37,701 nt of DNA from Ferruginibacter sp. (GTDB lineage Bacteria > Bacteroidota > Bacteroidia > Chitinophagales > Chitinophagaceae), in NCBI GenBank assembly GCA_028288705.1, contig JAQBNH010000015.1, positions 1 through 37,701 of the forward strand, written 5' to 3'. The first letter of the stretch is position 1. Each line of letters starts with the position of its first letter. The translations under genes were made by a program, and so were the position numbers. The notes under the pieces are model-generated. The model saw only the letters and a program-made list of their open reading frames with translations. It searched no databases and was not told the DNA's origin. Of the stretch, positions 1-7,556 are shown piece by piece.

Positions 1-39
1 ATCCAGGGTGATTAATATATCGTCGTCCTCTATTTTCAT
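1..39 (-). CDS. 5' end of an unidentified gene (runs off the window)
   Basis: An ATG on the minus strand at 39 opens a frame of 13 codons (MKIEDDDILITLD) that stays open to the window edge. The acidic start resembles many cytoplasmic proteins, but 13 residues are too few to name a family. The sequence upstream (40-219) is AT-rich, as expected of a promoter region. It is listed only because the frame and position are plausible. Confidence 0.35.
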   Translation of the reverse strand, partial: MKIEDDDILITLD

Positions 40-219
40 AAGGTTGAAGTTTTATATCAGTAACAGATTAATTCACTAATATAATAAGATTCGCGGTTTC
101 GGAAATTGAATGGAATTATTTTTTAAATAAGTTTTTACGTGTGTTAAGTCAGTACACGTTTTTAAAAAGCGCGGACATCTTACTTAACATGACCTGGCAA
201 ACGTTAGCATCTCCAGCGC

Positions 220-474
220 CTACCTCTGTTTGGTGCGGCGGGGCACCCTTCCACTTTTCAATAGGAGTTCATGGCCCAGCGTAATTTTCCATGCGAACCT
301 GATCTCCTCGGTAATAACGGTATCAAGATTACAGCCAGGAAGGAAGACTAGTTCCTGCCCATCTTCTTTAGTTTTAAACTTGATATACTTCAGTTGCGAG
401 AGAGGGAAATGACGCTCGTGTCTTTTGCGAATACGCGAAAGCTCATCATAAAAAGATATTTCGGCTGCTGACAT
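220..474 (-). CDS. hypothetical basic protein, 84 aa
   Basis: This small, charged, soluble protein has no signal peptide or membrane segment. It begins with a probable helix rich in Arg, Lys and Glu (residues 5-22) and ends in a basic tail. I do not recognise the family. Just upstream on the same strand lie traces of a short open frame (486-598) and, before that, a pair of palindromes at 633-656. The layout of operator, small ORF, then this gene resembles a toxin-antitoxin or regulator operon. That reading is inference from layout only. Confidence 0.55.
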   Translation of the reverse strand: MSAAEISFYDELSRIRKRHERHFPLSQLKYIKFKTKEDGQELVFLPGCNLDTVITEEIRFAWKITLGHELLLKSGRVPRRTKQR

Positions 475-485
475 TATAATTTATT

Positions 486-598
486 TTACCAATTTCTGCG
501 CACATCAATGGGCAACTGATCTACGACGCTTACAAGAAGGAACTGCATCGTAAATTTTCTAGCTGTACAACTTCGATGTCTTCTTCTTTCAAATCCAT
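486..598 (-). pseudogene. possible small ORF split by a frameshift
   Basis: An ATG at 598 starts MDLKEEDIEVVQLENLR and then meets a stop at 530. A second frame, entered near 548, reads MQFLLVSVVDQLPIDVRRNW and stops at 486, ten bases before the ATG of the next gene. Joined by one frameshift, the two halves give a protein of about 37 aa placed like the first gene of an operon with 220-474. Both halves look protein-like but the evidence is weak. Confidence 0.25.
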
Positions 599-632
599 GA
601 CGCGTTAGAGAACGGTTTTCGTAAAGTTTCTC

Positions 633-656
633 TGATACTATCATTTGATACTATCA
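633..656. promoter_or_regulatory. tandem palindromic operator-like sites
   Basis: The 11-base perfect dyad TGATACTATCA occurs twice (633-643 and 646-656), separated by two T. The repeat period is 13 bases and the sites lie about 35 bases upstream of the ATG at 598 on the minus strand. Two identical dyads in promoter position are typical of autoregulated repressor or antitoxin operators. Which protein binds is unknown. Confidence 0.5.
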
Positions 657-660
657 AAAA

Positions 661-1017
661 TACAAGGAATTTTCCGGGGTTTTGGGTATAACGTTGGGGG
701 ATCAGCGAGTAACAATGAAGGATTGGGCTGGTGATGAAGAAATCTGTGAGAACACACCCCACCCGGTTAGCAAGGAATAATTAATAAAAAACAGCAATAA
801 GCCCGGCACGCTACGCTTTTGCTTTACTGTCTGAAAAACTAAGACCTGCGACCGCGACGTTCAAAAGAACAAGGCCTCTGCCCGACATTTGCGGCAGAAC
901 GCGCGGTGTGACACGCGCCGGCGCGTGGGATATCTCTAACTTAAGAAAAGTCAATATCTCGCCGAAAGACTTTTTGAGGAATGCAGTTTATACAAGGTTT
1001 GGATTTCCGATTGGGAG
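661..1017. other. non-coding stretch, no gene recognised
   Basis: No open frame here has protein-like composition. The only structure I see is the perfect 16-base palindrome at 912-927 within a GC-rich patch, listed separately. The last 60 bases presumably carry the promoter of the plus-strand pair that begins at 1057. Confidence 0.5.
912..927. repeat. perfect 16-bp GC-rich palindrome
   Basis: The bases CACGCGCCGGCGCGTG are fully self-complementary. A second, imperfect dyad (GTGTGACAC) lies directly left of it. The GTGTGACACGCG core loosely resembles the REP palindromes elsewhere in the window, so this may be a diverged REP, but it is not followed by a RAYT gene. Confidence 0.35.
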
Positions 1018-1056
1018 TTGTTATGTTTAGTGACTAATAATCTAAACCCTAATACC

Positions 1057-1320
1057 ATGGATCAGAAAATGCGCCTATACCTCTTCGTGGGAGGTTGTGT
1101 CTCATTAGCCTTGCTAGTTGGCTATATTTATCGTTACGTTTCCATTAAAGAAAAGAAGGCTGAAGCCCAGCTCAAACAAGAATACCAAGCGGCTATAGCT
1201 GCGGGTGATCGAACACGCGCTTTAGAGCTAGGAAGAAAATATTACTCGAAATTGAGAGGGGGCGTATTATCAATCTATGACGAGCAGGCCATTGCCAACG
1301 ATCTTTCCACAATAAAGTAA
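1057..1320 (+). CDS. small membrane-anchored hypothetical protein, 87 aa
   Basis: The ATG at 1057 is preferred over an in-frame TTG at 1018 because it puts the hydrophobic segment at residues 5-23 directly at the N-terminus. The segment is followed by a positive patch (SIKEKKAEAQLKQEY), so the C-terminal ~60 residues probably face the cytoplasm. They look like two helices (AAIAAGDRTRALELGRKYY) resembling a single TPR-like hairpin. The stop lies six bases before the next gene, so the two are almost certainly co-transcribed. Function unknown. Confidence 0.6.
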   Translation: MDQKMRLYLFVGGCVSLALLVGYIYRYVSIKEKKAEAQLKQEYQAAIAAGDRTRALELGRKYYSKLRGGVLSIYDEQAIANDLSTIK

Positions 1321-1326
1321 CCCTTC

Positions 1327-2235
1327 ATGGATTGCAACGACAAAATTCAAATTACAGGCGTTTGTTTTACGCTTATAGGCGGCGTTCTTCCCAGTGTTCT
1401 TGATTTAGGAAAAAACCATAAATACTATCGCGGCTCTCAACTTTTCATACTTTTAGTCTTTGCTATAGGTTTTATCATGACTTTAATATCAACTATCAAT
1501 CAAGTTGAAAAGTCCAATAAGCAAGCTAGTGAGGCCCAGAGCGATCGACTTCGAGACAGCACCAATTTTGCCCAATTGTTTAGCAAATCAAAGTCTAATC
1601 TTGATACTGCATCCAAGACATTGCAGCGAACGGATTCAGCATTAAAGGTCTCTTTGGTGTCTCTTGAGATAAGCGATACATCATTGGGGAAAATAAAGCT
1701 GTTGCTGCGTAACAACCAAGACCTCCTTAAACGATCAACCGACATCATTAATTCACAGAGCTTGATGTTAAAAAATGCGAAACTCGAAAAAAAGATCGAA
1801 GAGCAGGCAGATAGCTCAATATTGGACTTGAATTTAAAAAGACTATTAGACCTTGACATTGTTGCCGATGTCATCCCTGCATCCCGTAATTCACTAGGGA
1901 CAACAGCGGACACTATGCGTCATTTAGAGAGGTATAAGGATTTCATTTTCCAAAGTAAGAATATCCTCAATTCGCAAATTGACAATAAGGCGTTAAATAC
2001 AAATCCTAGGTTTGGAAGACTGTGGAGGTGGTATTTAAAAATGCTAGAAAAAACGGAAAGGAAAGTTTATTCAAGAGAACTACCTGATCCGGTAGCTTAC
2101 GGCCTCGAGATTCAGCATCTATCTAAGAGGTTTGCTGTGATTAACAATGAAGTGCAGGATTACCCGGAAGGTCCAATAAGTTTGCACTTAACCCCAGAAG
2201 AAGAGAGAGACCTTCAAATTAAAAATAAATACTAG
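1327..2235 (+). CDS. membrane protein with long coiled coil, 302 aa
   Basis: Two hydrophobic segments (about residues 9-27 and 38-58) are followed by a long Ser/Asn/Leu/Lys-rich stretch (about 58-165) whose spaced Leu and Ile residues suggest a coiled coil. A mixed C-terminal domain ends in charged residues. The gene follows its smaller membrane partner by six bases, suggesting the two proteins act together at the inner membrane. No catalytic motif is visible and I do not recognise the family. Confidence 0.65.
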   Translation: MDCNDKIQITGVCFTLIGGVLPSVLDLGKNHKYYRGSQLFILLVFAIGFIMTLISTINQVEKSNKQASEAQSDRLRDSTNFAQLFSKSKSNLDTASKTLQRTDSALKVSLVSLEISDTSLGKIKLLLRNNQDLLKRSTDIINSQSLMLKNAKLEKKIEEQADSSILDLNLKRLLDLDIVADVIPASRNSLGTTADTMRHLERYKDFIFQSKNILNSQIDNKALNTNPRFGRLWRWYLKMLEKTERKVYSRELPDPVAYGLEIQHLSKRFAVINNEVQDYPEGPISLHLTPEEERDLQIKNKY

Positions 2236-2252
2236 GTGTGGCTTCAAAATAA

Positions 2253-2277
2253 AGGGCAATGGCAGAAACCATGCCCT
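2253..2277 (+). terminator. hairpin at the 3' end of the 1057-2235 pair
   Basis: The arms AGGGCAATGG and CCATGCCCT pair with one bulged A around a short loop, 18 bases after the stop of the 302-aa gene. There is no clear T-run after the stem, so this may be a transcript-end hairpin rather than a classic intrinsic terminator. Confidence 0.4.
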
Positions 2278-2334
2278 GCTTGTAATCCGTAACCTATAGA
2301 AATTCGTGCCATGTAAATATCTCCTCGCATATTG

Positions 2335-2562
2335 TCATGAGTTAGAATCAGTCCAGGCAATTAAGTAAGATCCAAAGAATTCCGCCATGCCGGCAAACAT
2401 ATTCTTATTGCTGTAAAACTGCCAATGATCACTATAAAACAATTGTCCTTGAAAATAGTTGTTGATCAACAGATGATATAGGCCGGACGAGCCACTTGCT
2501 GCGGATAACACGCCGGCATACCGCGAACCCTTGTAATCGAATTTAATAGGAACTTTGAGCAT
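2335..2562 (-). CDS. small hypothetical protein, 75 aa
   Basis: The frame is open further upstream, but that part overlaps the 2600-3019 gene and is not protein-like, so I take the ATG at 2562. The product MLKVPIKFDYKGSRYAG... is rich in aromatic and beta-forming residues, with FDYKGSRYAGVLS near the start and HWQFYSN near the middle. It looks like a compact all-beta soluble domain common among small Bacteroidota proteins. It starts 37 bases after the stop of the lipoprotein-like gene on the same strand, so they may form an operon. Function unknown. Confidence 0.6.
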   Translation of the reverse strand: MLKVPIKFDYKGSRYAGVLSAASGSSGLYHLLINNYFQGQLFYSDHWQFYSNKNMFAGMAEFFGSYLIAWTDSNS

Positions 2563-2599
2563 GTATTGAGGTGTAGGTCGTGCAAAGAGATTGATCGAT

Positions 2600-3019
2600 T
2601 TAATGAGAATAGGAAAGCGAACCACCAAGCATCTTAGCAACAGATAGTAGCTTGTTCCAGTATTTATCTCTCTTGTAGTAATAGATTTTCTTGTAATCTT
2701 TCGCGGATGGATTGACAGTTGCACCCATTAGATTGCCATGTGAATCTCCTAAGTATCCCCAAAGAGTTACAGTGTTATTTTTTAAAGCTGCAAAAGCTTT
2801 GATGTACGTTGTTGATTTAATGTGTGCCGGATAAGTTGTAAGGGTGTCCGGGTTGCGATCATCCTTAACAATGAAATCAGATTTTACAAATGCCATCCGG
2901 ATCTTTTCATATAGTCCAGCCGTGTCGGACATTGTTACAATAATTTTGGTGTCTAGGTCTTTCTGAGCTGAACAGGAGAGAGATGCAAAGATAACGGCGG
3001 CGGTCAATAGCGTTTTCAT
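2600..3019 (-). CDS. secreted hypothetical protein, 139 aa
   Basis: The N-terminus MKTLLTAAVIFASLSCSAQ is a signal peptide. The Cys in LSCSAQ could be a lipobox, but cleavage after SAQ, common in Bacteroidota, fits equally well. The mature part is mixed alpha/beta, with a basic tyrosine-rich patch (KKIYYYKRDKYWNKLL) near residues 110-126. A -7-like TATTTTTG lies on the minus strand at 3036-3043, close before the start. Family not recognised. Confidence 0.7.
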   Translation of the reverse strand: MKTLLTAAVIFASLSCSAQKDLDTKIIVTMSDTAGLYEKIRMAFVKSDFIVKDDRNPDTLTTYPAHIKSTTYIKAFAALKNNTVTLWGYLGDSHGNLMGATVNPSAKDYKKIYYYKRDKYWNKLLSVAKMLGGSLSYSH

Positions 3020-3035
3020 AAGGTCAATTTAAAAT

Positions 3036-3043
3036 CAAAAATA
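3036..3043 (-). promoter_or_regulatory. possible -7 element before the 2600-3019 gene
   Basis: The minus strand reads TATTTTTG, an exact match to the Bacteroidota -7 motif TAnnTTTG, 17 bases upstream of the ATG at 3019. No convincing -33 TTTG is visible at the usual spacing, so the call rests on one half of the promoter. Confidence 0.35.
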
Positions 3044-3130
3044 GGGTGTTCGATGCAAGAAGGTTTATTTTTGCAACGTGGATCAATTTAAAATTACGAT
3101 CGAAGCCGGATATAAAAAGCTGCCCACGCC

Positions 3131-3151
3131 CTGGTGCGTGTCAGACACCGA
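3131..3151. repeat. REP-like palindrome beside the RAYT pseudogene stop
   Basis: The repeat contains GGTGCGTGTCAGACACC, an imperfect dyad of the same family as the cleaner palindromes at 3809-3831 and 37117-37139. It sits directly after the stop of the RAYT pseudogene (3154). A near copy occupies the same place beside the second RAYT remnant at 5500-5520. Confidence 0.65.
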
Positions 3152-3153
3152 AA

Positions 3154-3714
3154 TCAACAACCCTTATTCGCCATCGAATATAAAGAATAGATGTTTAAGG
3201 AATCCAGATCATCTGTCCCACTCTCATAAAACCTCGCAGATGAATAATGATAATGCAGATCATCGCGTGCCAATTTCCAAATTCCACTAACAGGGTTAGC
3301 ATGTATGTAATCTATTTTCTGTCTCGCTACTTCCCTGGTATAGATCTCAATCGCCAGTGAATCCCTTTTCCAAATCTCATGGAGTTTGTTTGATGCCTTA
3401 ACTTTATACTTTTCGGCATCCCCTGACAATCTCGGAACCTTCAACAGTCGTGGGCAGTATATTTTAAGAAGCTTCCAAACGGAGTTTCCTTTTCATTCAT
3501 TTTATTTTGACGCCAGATCAGATGGACGTGATTGGGCATGACCACAAATGCAAATATTGTAATTAGCCCTGCATCGCTAAGTTCTTTAAAATAATCTATA
3601 ATGATTTTCTTGTTGAATTTCTCCGGCCAGTAAATGTCGCCATTGATGAATCGTAGCAGTCCAGAAATAAATTTTGCCGATAGAAGCATGGGATTTCCTT
3701 AAGAATGTAATCAC
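3154..3714 (-). pseudogene. REP-associated tyrosine transposase (RAYT, Y1/IS200-like), frameshifted
   Basis: Three frames must be joined to read this gene. The first reads FLRKSHASIGKIYFWTATIH from a GTG at 3714, where the copy at 37588 has ATG. After one extra A near 3624 the frame moves to KFNKKIIIDYFKELSD and on to MPNHVHLIW, the HUH (His-x-His) metal-binding motif of Y1 transposases. A second frameshift near 3441 leads to the C-terminal part, with RQKIDYIHANPVSGIWKLA and a stop at 3154. RAYTs are single-strand DNA enzymes that move REP palindromes. REP-like repeats flank this copy at 3131-3151 and 3809-3831. With two frameshifts and an altered start codon it is almost certainly inactive. 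Confidence 0.85.
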
Positions 3715-3808
3715 AGCACACTCTTAATATTATAATCGTCATTTTTACAAGGATTAAACACGAGTATATGAGCGATTTTTTCTTTCCACAACCGGGTGAA
3801 GGCAAGTT

Positions 3809-3831
3809 TCGGTGCGTGTGCCACGCACCGA
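3809..3831. repeat. REP palindrome upstream of the RAYT pseudogene
   Basis: A perfect 10-bp stem (TCGGTGCGTG paired with CACGCACCGA) encloses a TGC loop. It lies 95 bases upstream of the start position of the pseudogene. The same stem with a TGT loop occurs at 37117-37139 near the intact RAYT. Palindromes with a short loop next to a RAYT gene are the usual substrates of these enzymes. Confidence 0.8.
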
Positions 3832-3859
3832 GGCGGGGGATTGCTATTTGCGAAAGATA

Positions 3860-4669
3860 TTATTTTTGACGACCTACAATGGGTTTTCTCAGGCGTTTCT
3901 TCAACTTTCGCATTCTCCACCTTTCCCTCACTCTTTTAATTAACCTACTATACGGAGCGAATATTGGTCCTATCACAGGCAAGACAGCTATGCCAGCCAG
4001 TATTAAGCCGGCATATATTAGTTGGTCTGCATGGGTCTCACCAAAAGAATTGACCTTAATGGGAATCTCTACTTTTGCACTTTTCCATTCCAATCCATTG
4101 AAATAGGTATAATAAAATGCTATTTCATACAGTCCTGGTGTTACCCCATCGCGCAACTTTAATTTCAAGCTGATGGGTGCATTCTCAAGGTTCATTTCTG
4201 TCATAATCAGAAAATGCCCCGAATCTTGATCCGAATCAATGTATGATGATATAGATTCTTTGCCAAGGGAGTCCGGAAAACCAACACCGCTCATTGTTAT
4301 TACGATAGTATTTGTTTTGGCGTGATACTTTACTGGAACTTTGATTTTCCCCCACCATATACGTCCCTCTTCCATTGACATTGAGGTGAGCCCATATGAA
4401 CTAGTATCGATAATATCGCCTCCAAACGTTATATAAACTTTCGAAGCCAGAATTTGACCATACCCCGTGAAATATGCATCAATTTTGAAACTGTCCCTTT
4501 GGTCAAGCACCCGCTTTTCACATTCAACCACCATGTCATAGCTTCCAGGCTTATCAAAATACATCTTGCTTTGTGGTTGTTTCGGCCATTTTCCTCCATC
4601 ATATATTTGTGCGGTTAGAATGGAGCATAGAATGGAAAAAACCAAGATAAGTCCAGCATATTTTAGCAT
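3860..4669 (-). CDS. exported protein with C-terminal membrane anchor, 269 aa
   Basis: The N-terminus MLKYAGLILVFSILCSILTAQ is a signal peptide. Residues ~30-205 look like beta-sandwich domains, with phrases such as GLYEIAFYYTYFNG typical of Ig-like folds. A second hydrophobic segment near residues 218-242 is followed by a very basic tail (RLIKRVRERWRMRKLKKRLRK). This suggests a periplasmic domain anchored to the inner membrane with a short positive cytoplasmic tail. The family is unknown. The 3' end lies close to the REP at 3809-3831. Confidence 0.65.
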   Translation of the reverse strand: MLKYAGLILVFSILCSILTAQIYDGGKWPKQPQSKMYFDKPGSYDMVVECEKRVLDQRDSFKIDAYFTGYGQILASKVYITFGGDIIDTSSYGLTSMSMEEGRIWWGKIKVPVKYHAKTNTIVITMSGVGFPDSLGKESISSYIDSDQDSGHFLIMTEMNLENAPISLKLKLRDGVTPGLYEIAFYYTYFNGLEWKSAKVEIPIKVNSFGETHADQLIYAGLILAGIAVLPVIGPIFAPYSRLIKRVRERWRMRKLKKRLRKPIVGRQK

Positions 4670-4829
4670 ATGAATAGGGATTAATTTCCAATATAATGAA
4701 AGATTCCTTCAAGGTAGTAGTCCTAGATCTTTTTTTGGTTTACTGCTGCAATTGTGCCGTCAAGCCATACTTGCAGCGATGCTCATGTTATATGATGGTT
4801 TTTTGTTTATTTCTGTAATATCAAACTTT

Positions 4830-5470
4830 TTAATTGATACCTCCAAAACGAATTTCTTTTTCGTCTATCAGTGATAGTGTTGGGGGCGTTGGGCTGTATC
4901 GTGAAATTTTATAAAAAAGACCCTGTCCTTTCAGACTAAGTCCTGTTCGCAAGAAACGACTGCTCCTTCAGTTAAGCAAAGCATCAATACATAAAAACCA
5001 GTTGATTCCTTTGGATTAATAGTTCTTTTTAATGACGAAGATTTATGAATATTCTTATCTAAAAAAGAGTCTAAACCTGTCAGACCAGAGTTTAATAAGC
5101 GAAGTTTTTCAAGCGTCATAGTGTCGTTGGGAATTAATACTTCATAGTATTTACCTGGTAAAGAAGGAACCTCGTATGAATTTACCGGAACGTTCATGTT
5201 AACTTGAAGCGTATTATCAGTTTCATTGATTATCCGTGTCCAGAATAAAATATAATTATAAGAATCACCATTTGGGTCGATATATTTCATTCCACCTTTC
5301 GGGAAGCCATTTTCTATTATTAGACGCTTACCCATAGCATCAGCATACTCATATGTCCTTACCGAATTATAAGTTTCTATATAAACAGTTTCTGGCCTTG
5401 ATTTACTGCCTTGCCCACAGGAACAAAGTCCAGTTGTCGCTATAATCAATATGAGAATATTTTTTTTCAT
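4830..5470 (-). pseudogene. lipoprotein gene with a 3' frameshift
   Basis: The ATG at 5470 starts MKKNILILIIATTGLCSCGQ, a clear lipoprotein signal with the lipid-modified Cys in GLCSCG. The frame runs to a stop at 4931 (179 aa, ending SCEQDLV). A different frame entered near 4945-4960 continues as RTGLSLKGQGLFYKISRY and on to a stop at 4830. It is protein-like and unbroken for about 40 codons, so the full protein was probably ~212 aa. Either this copy is broken or there is a one-base sequencing error. The upstream part may still give a truncated outer-membrane or periplasmic lipoprotein. Function unknown. Confidence 0.65.
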
Positions 5471-5499
5471 TTTGTCGCAGGTTGTCTGTCAGCCACGCC

Positions 5500-5520
5500 T
5501 TGGTGGGTGTCAGACACCGA
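5500..5520. repeat. REP-like palindrome beside the second RAYT remnant
   Basis: It contains GGTGGGTGTCAGACACC, differing by one base from the element at 3133-3149. It lies two bases from the stop codon of the RAYT fragment at 5523, exactly as in the first copy. The two loci therefore share a conserved RAYT-3'-end plus REP unit. Confidence 0.6.
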
Positions 5521-5522
5521 AA

Positions 5523-5700
5523 TCAACAACCCTTATTGGCCATCGAATATATAGAACAGCTTTTTAAGAAATCCAGATCATCTGTCCCACTCTCATAAAA
5601 CCTCGCAGATGCATAATGAAAATGCAGATCATCGCGTGCCAATTTCCAAATTTCACTAACAGGGTTAGCATGAGTGTAATTTATTTCTTGTCCCGCTAAT
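5523..5700 (-). pseudogene. 3' fragment of a RAYT transposase gene
   Basis: Read on the minus strand, this stretch gives LAGQEINYTHANPVSEIWKL and continues to SMANKGC and a stop at 5523. That matches the last ~58 residues of the pseudogene at 3154-3714 with only scattered changes. Similarity stops abruptly near 5700, and nothing upstream codes for the HUH motif. It is a second, truncated copy, probably left by recombination or deletion. Confidence 0.8.
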
Positions 5701-5750
5701 TAATTCTTCAGCGAATATATCAGAAACCCCCATGTAAGCAGCATTACAAG

Positions 5751-6529
5751 CTAATCGAAACTTATTTTATATGTCGTCTTATGTTTGATTTTGCTTAATG
5801 AACTTTCCCAGGTGTCGCCTATCAATAACCCTTTGTCATTGTACTCGTATAACGTTGTTGAGGAGACTCCATTTGAAGATTTTTCAAATAGTTTGGTGAG
5901 CTTACCTTTATCATCATAAGAGTATGTAAGTGTAATGTTGGTGTTGGAATAATAATATTTTGTTTTTTTCTCTTTTATCAGCCCCTTGTCGCTGTATTTG
6001 TAATTAACCCGTTCTTCTTTCCCAATAGATTTAGTTGATTTGTCTTCCTGGATAAGAAAATCCTTGTCGTCGTACTTATACTTTGTTACAGATTTGCCCA
6101 TCTTACCTGATGTCTGCGTCTCAGCTATTTTTCTGCCTTTTTCATCATACTTAAATTCCCATGTGGCATAAACTTCTGCAAACTGTATATATTCCTTTTT
6201 GAGAAGTTGATTTGATCGTTATAGTAATATTTTGTAGTTGTATTCAGGTCACCACTGCCAGTGTATGTTCGCTCCTCAATAAGTTGTGATGAGTCGTTGT
6301 AGAAAAGTTCCCTGTTAATGTGAAGTTCTTTATTACCATTTAACGAGCCTTGTTTAATAAAGTTTCCTTGCTCGTTATAAAACTATGTGTATTTAATTTT
6401 TCCGTCGCCGTCAATTGTCGAAATCGACTTGATTTTATACTTTACAATGTCGGGTTTACTGATTTCTTGCCCAACCGCAACCTGGGTTATTAAGAAGGAA
6501 AGCAGCATTAAAAAGTCTTTCAATTTCAT
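5751..6529 (-). pseudogene. secreted YD-repeat-like protein, broken by a stop and a frameshift
   Basis: The ATG at 6529 starts a signal peptide (MKLKDFLMLLSFLITQVAVG). Codon 49 is TAG (6383-6385), in a context that otherwise reads on as FYNEQGNFIKQGSLNG. A second lesion, one base missing from an A run near 6196-6200, shifts the frame. The other frame continues through EYIQFAEVYATWEFKYDEKG and runs open to 5751. The intact protein would have been ~258 aa, built of hairpins such as YDDKGKLTKL, YNDKGLLIGD and YSDKGLIKEK, which resemble YD/RHS-type repeats of secreted proteins. The last 116 codons remain open from an internal ATG at 6101, but without a signal peptide. Confidence 0.7.
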
Positions 6530-6576
6530 GGGTTGTCATTTTATTCATCTAAATTCTTGTGTTGGCCTAAGCTTAT

Positions 6577-7011
6577 TTATTGCCAGTATGCTATCTCAAT
6601 TATTCGATCGGCCGTCAAATCATAAATCAGCGTAAAGCAGTTTCCAGGATTTCCAACAGGTTTTGGATATCTTAATTTTCGACTTGCATTTAGTTCTATC
6701 CTTGCCAAAGAATCATTCATCCTTTCGCTTTTTTGACTATTTATTATACCAACCTTATCCCACACTGCCACATACAGCGTGTCGGATATATAGGTTGATT
6801 TTATGTCAACATAGTAGTTCTTGAGGGGCAATTTTTGAGAGCGTAAATATGAAACGAGCGCATGAAATACCTGGGGCCTGATCATCGTTTCATAATTGGC
6901 CAATGCACATAACTTAATTTTCCCAGAATCTAATGCTATTGTTTTTGGTAAATCTTGTCCAAATAAAATAACCGAGATAAACTGTAAAGCAAATAGTATC
7001 TTAAGATGCAT
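6577..7011 (-). CDS. secreted hypothetical protein, 144 aa
   Basis: The product starts with a signal peptide (MHLKILFALQFISVILFGQ, cleavage after FGQ). The mature part of ~125 residues is alpha/beta, with a C-terminal GNPGNCFTLIYDLTADRI. No known motif is recognised. Its start lies 20 bases after the inverted-repeat element at 7031-7266, the arrangement seen for the next two small genes as well. Confidence 0.65.
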   Translation of the reverse strand: MHLKILFALQFISVILFGQDLPKTIALDSGKIKLCALANYETMIRPQVFHALVSYLRSQKLPLKNYYVDIKSTYISDTLYVAVWDKVGIINSQKSERMNDSLARIELNASRKLRYPKPVGNPGNCFTLIYDLTADRIIEIAYWQ

Positions 7012-7030
7012 TGAAGTTTCTTTTAAATTT

Positions 7031-7266
7031 CAACTAACGTCTTCGGCTTGCCGTAAGTTGGGGAAATAGAAATCTGGCTGCCGGGTGCTGATGCTTAAAA
7101 GTACTAAAACTTTTGAAGCCAACGTAATGCAGCCAATGCACAAAAGAGCGTAGCAAAAATGCGCTGACGGATTAGGACTTGTTAAGCTGACAACTGCAGA
7201 AGAATAGAAAAATAATATTGAGTATATGATTGTCTTCCCCAATTGCGGTAAACCATTGTTAGATGT
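7031..7266 (-). repeat. inverted-repeat intergenic element 1 (cassette-like)
   Basis: On the plus strand the left end reads CTAACG then TTGCCGTAAGTTGGGG. The right end reads CCCCAATTGCGGTAAA then TGTTAG. The ends form an imperfect dyad of about 25 bases around ~180 bases of non-conserved sequence. The open frame inside lacks protein-like support. The outer CTAAC/GTTAG pair and spaced inner boxes recall attC recombination sites, though at ~236 bases it is longer than most. The next gene in the reading direction starts 20 bases beyond it. Confidence 0.45.
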
Positions 7267-7272
7267 CAGTTT

Positions 7273-7530
7273 TTATTCTTTGATATTAATCTCATTGTTT
7301 CTCTCGTCAAACATTTTCTCGATGTCTGTCGTATAGAAAAAATCAACAGTTGAGTTAACAGCCTCTGGACTAACATTGCTTGTAATGTGTGCATACTCAT
7401 CTCCGATGTCATAACCCCAGGCGATATTCCATACTGAGATTACAAATCCGCTTTTCAAGCAAACTTTTGTTTCCAACGAATCTCTTTGTTTAAATATCTT
7501 GATTATATGGTCATCTTTATATGTGTTCAT
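7273..7530 (-). CDS. small soluble hypothetical protein, 85 aa
   Basis: This acidic protein has no signal or membrane segment and mixed alpha/beta composition (SGFVISVWNIAWGYDIGDEY in the middle). It fills the space between inverted-repeat elements 1 and 2 with only 6 and 26 bases to spare and has no evident promoter of its own. Family unknown. Confidence 0.55.
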   Translation of the reverse strand: MNTYKDDHIIKIFKQRDSLETKVCLKSGFVISVWNIAWGYDIGDEYAHITSNVSPEAVNSTVDFFYTTDIEKMFDERNNEINIKE

Positions 7531-7556
7531 TGTGAAACAACAGCGATTTAAAAATG

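Noticed and set aside
3078..3290. Plus-strand open frame across the RAYT pseudogene 3' end
   Set aside because: It is antisense to recognisable RAYT sequence and includes the REP palindrome.
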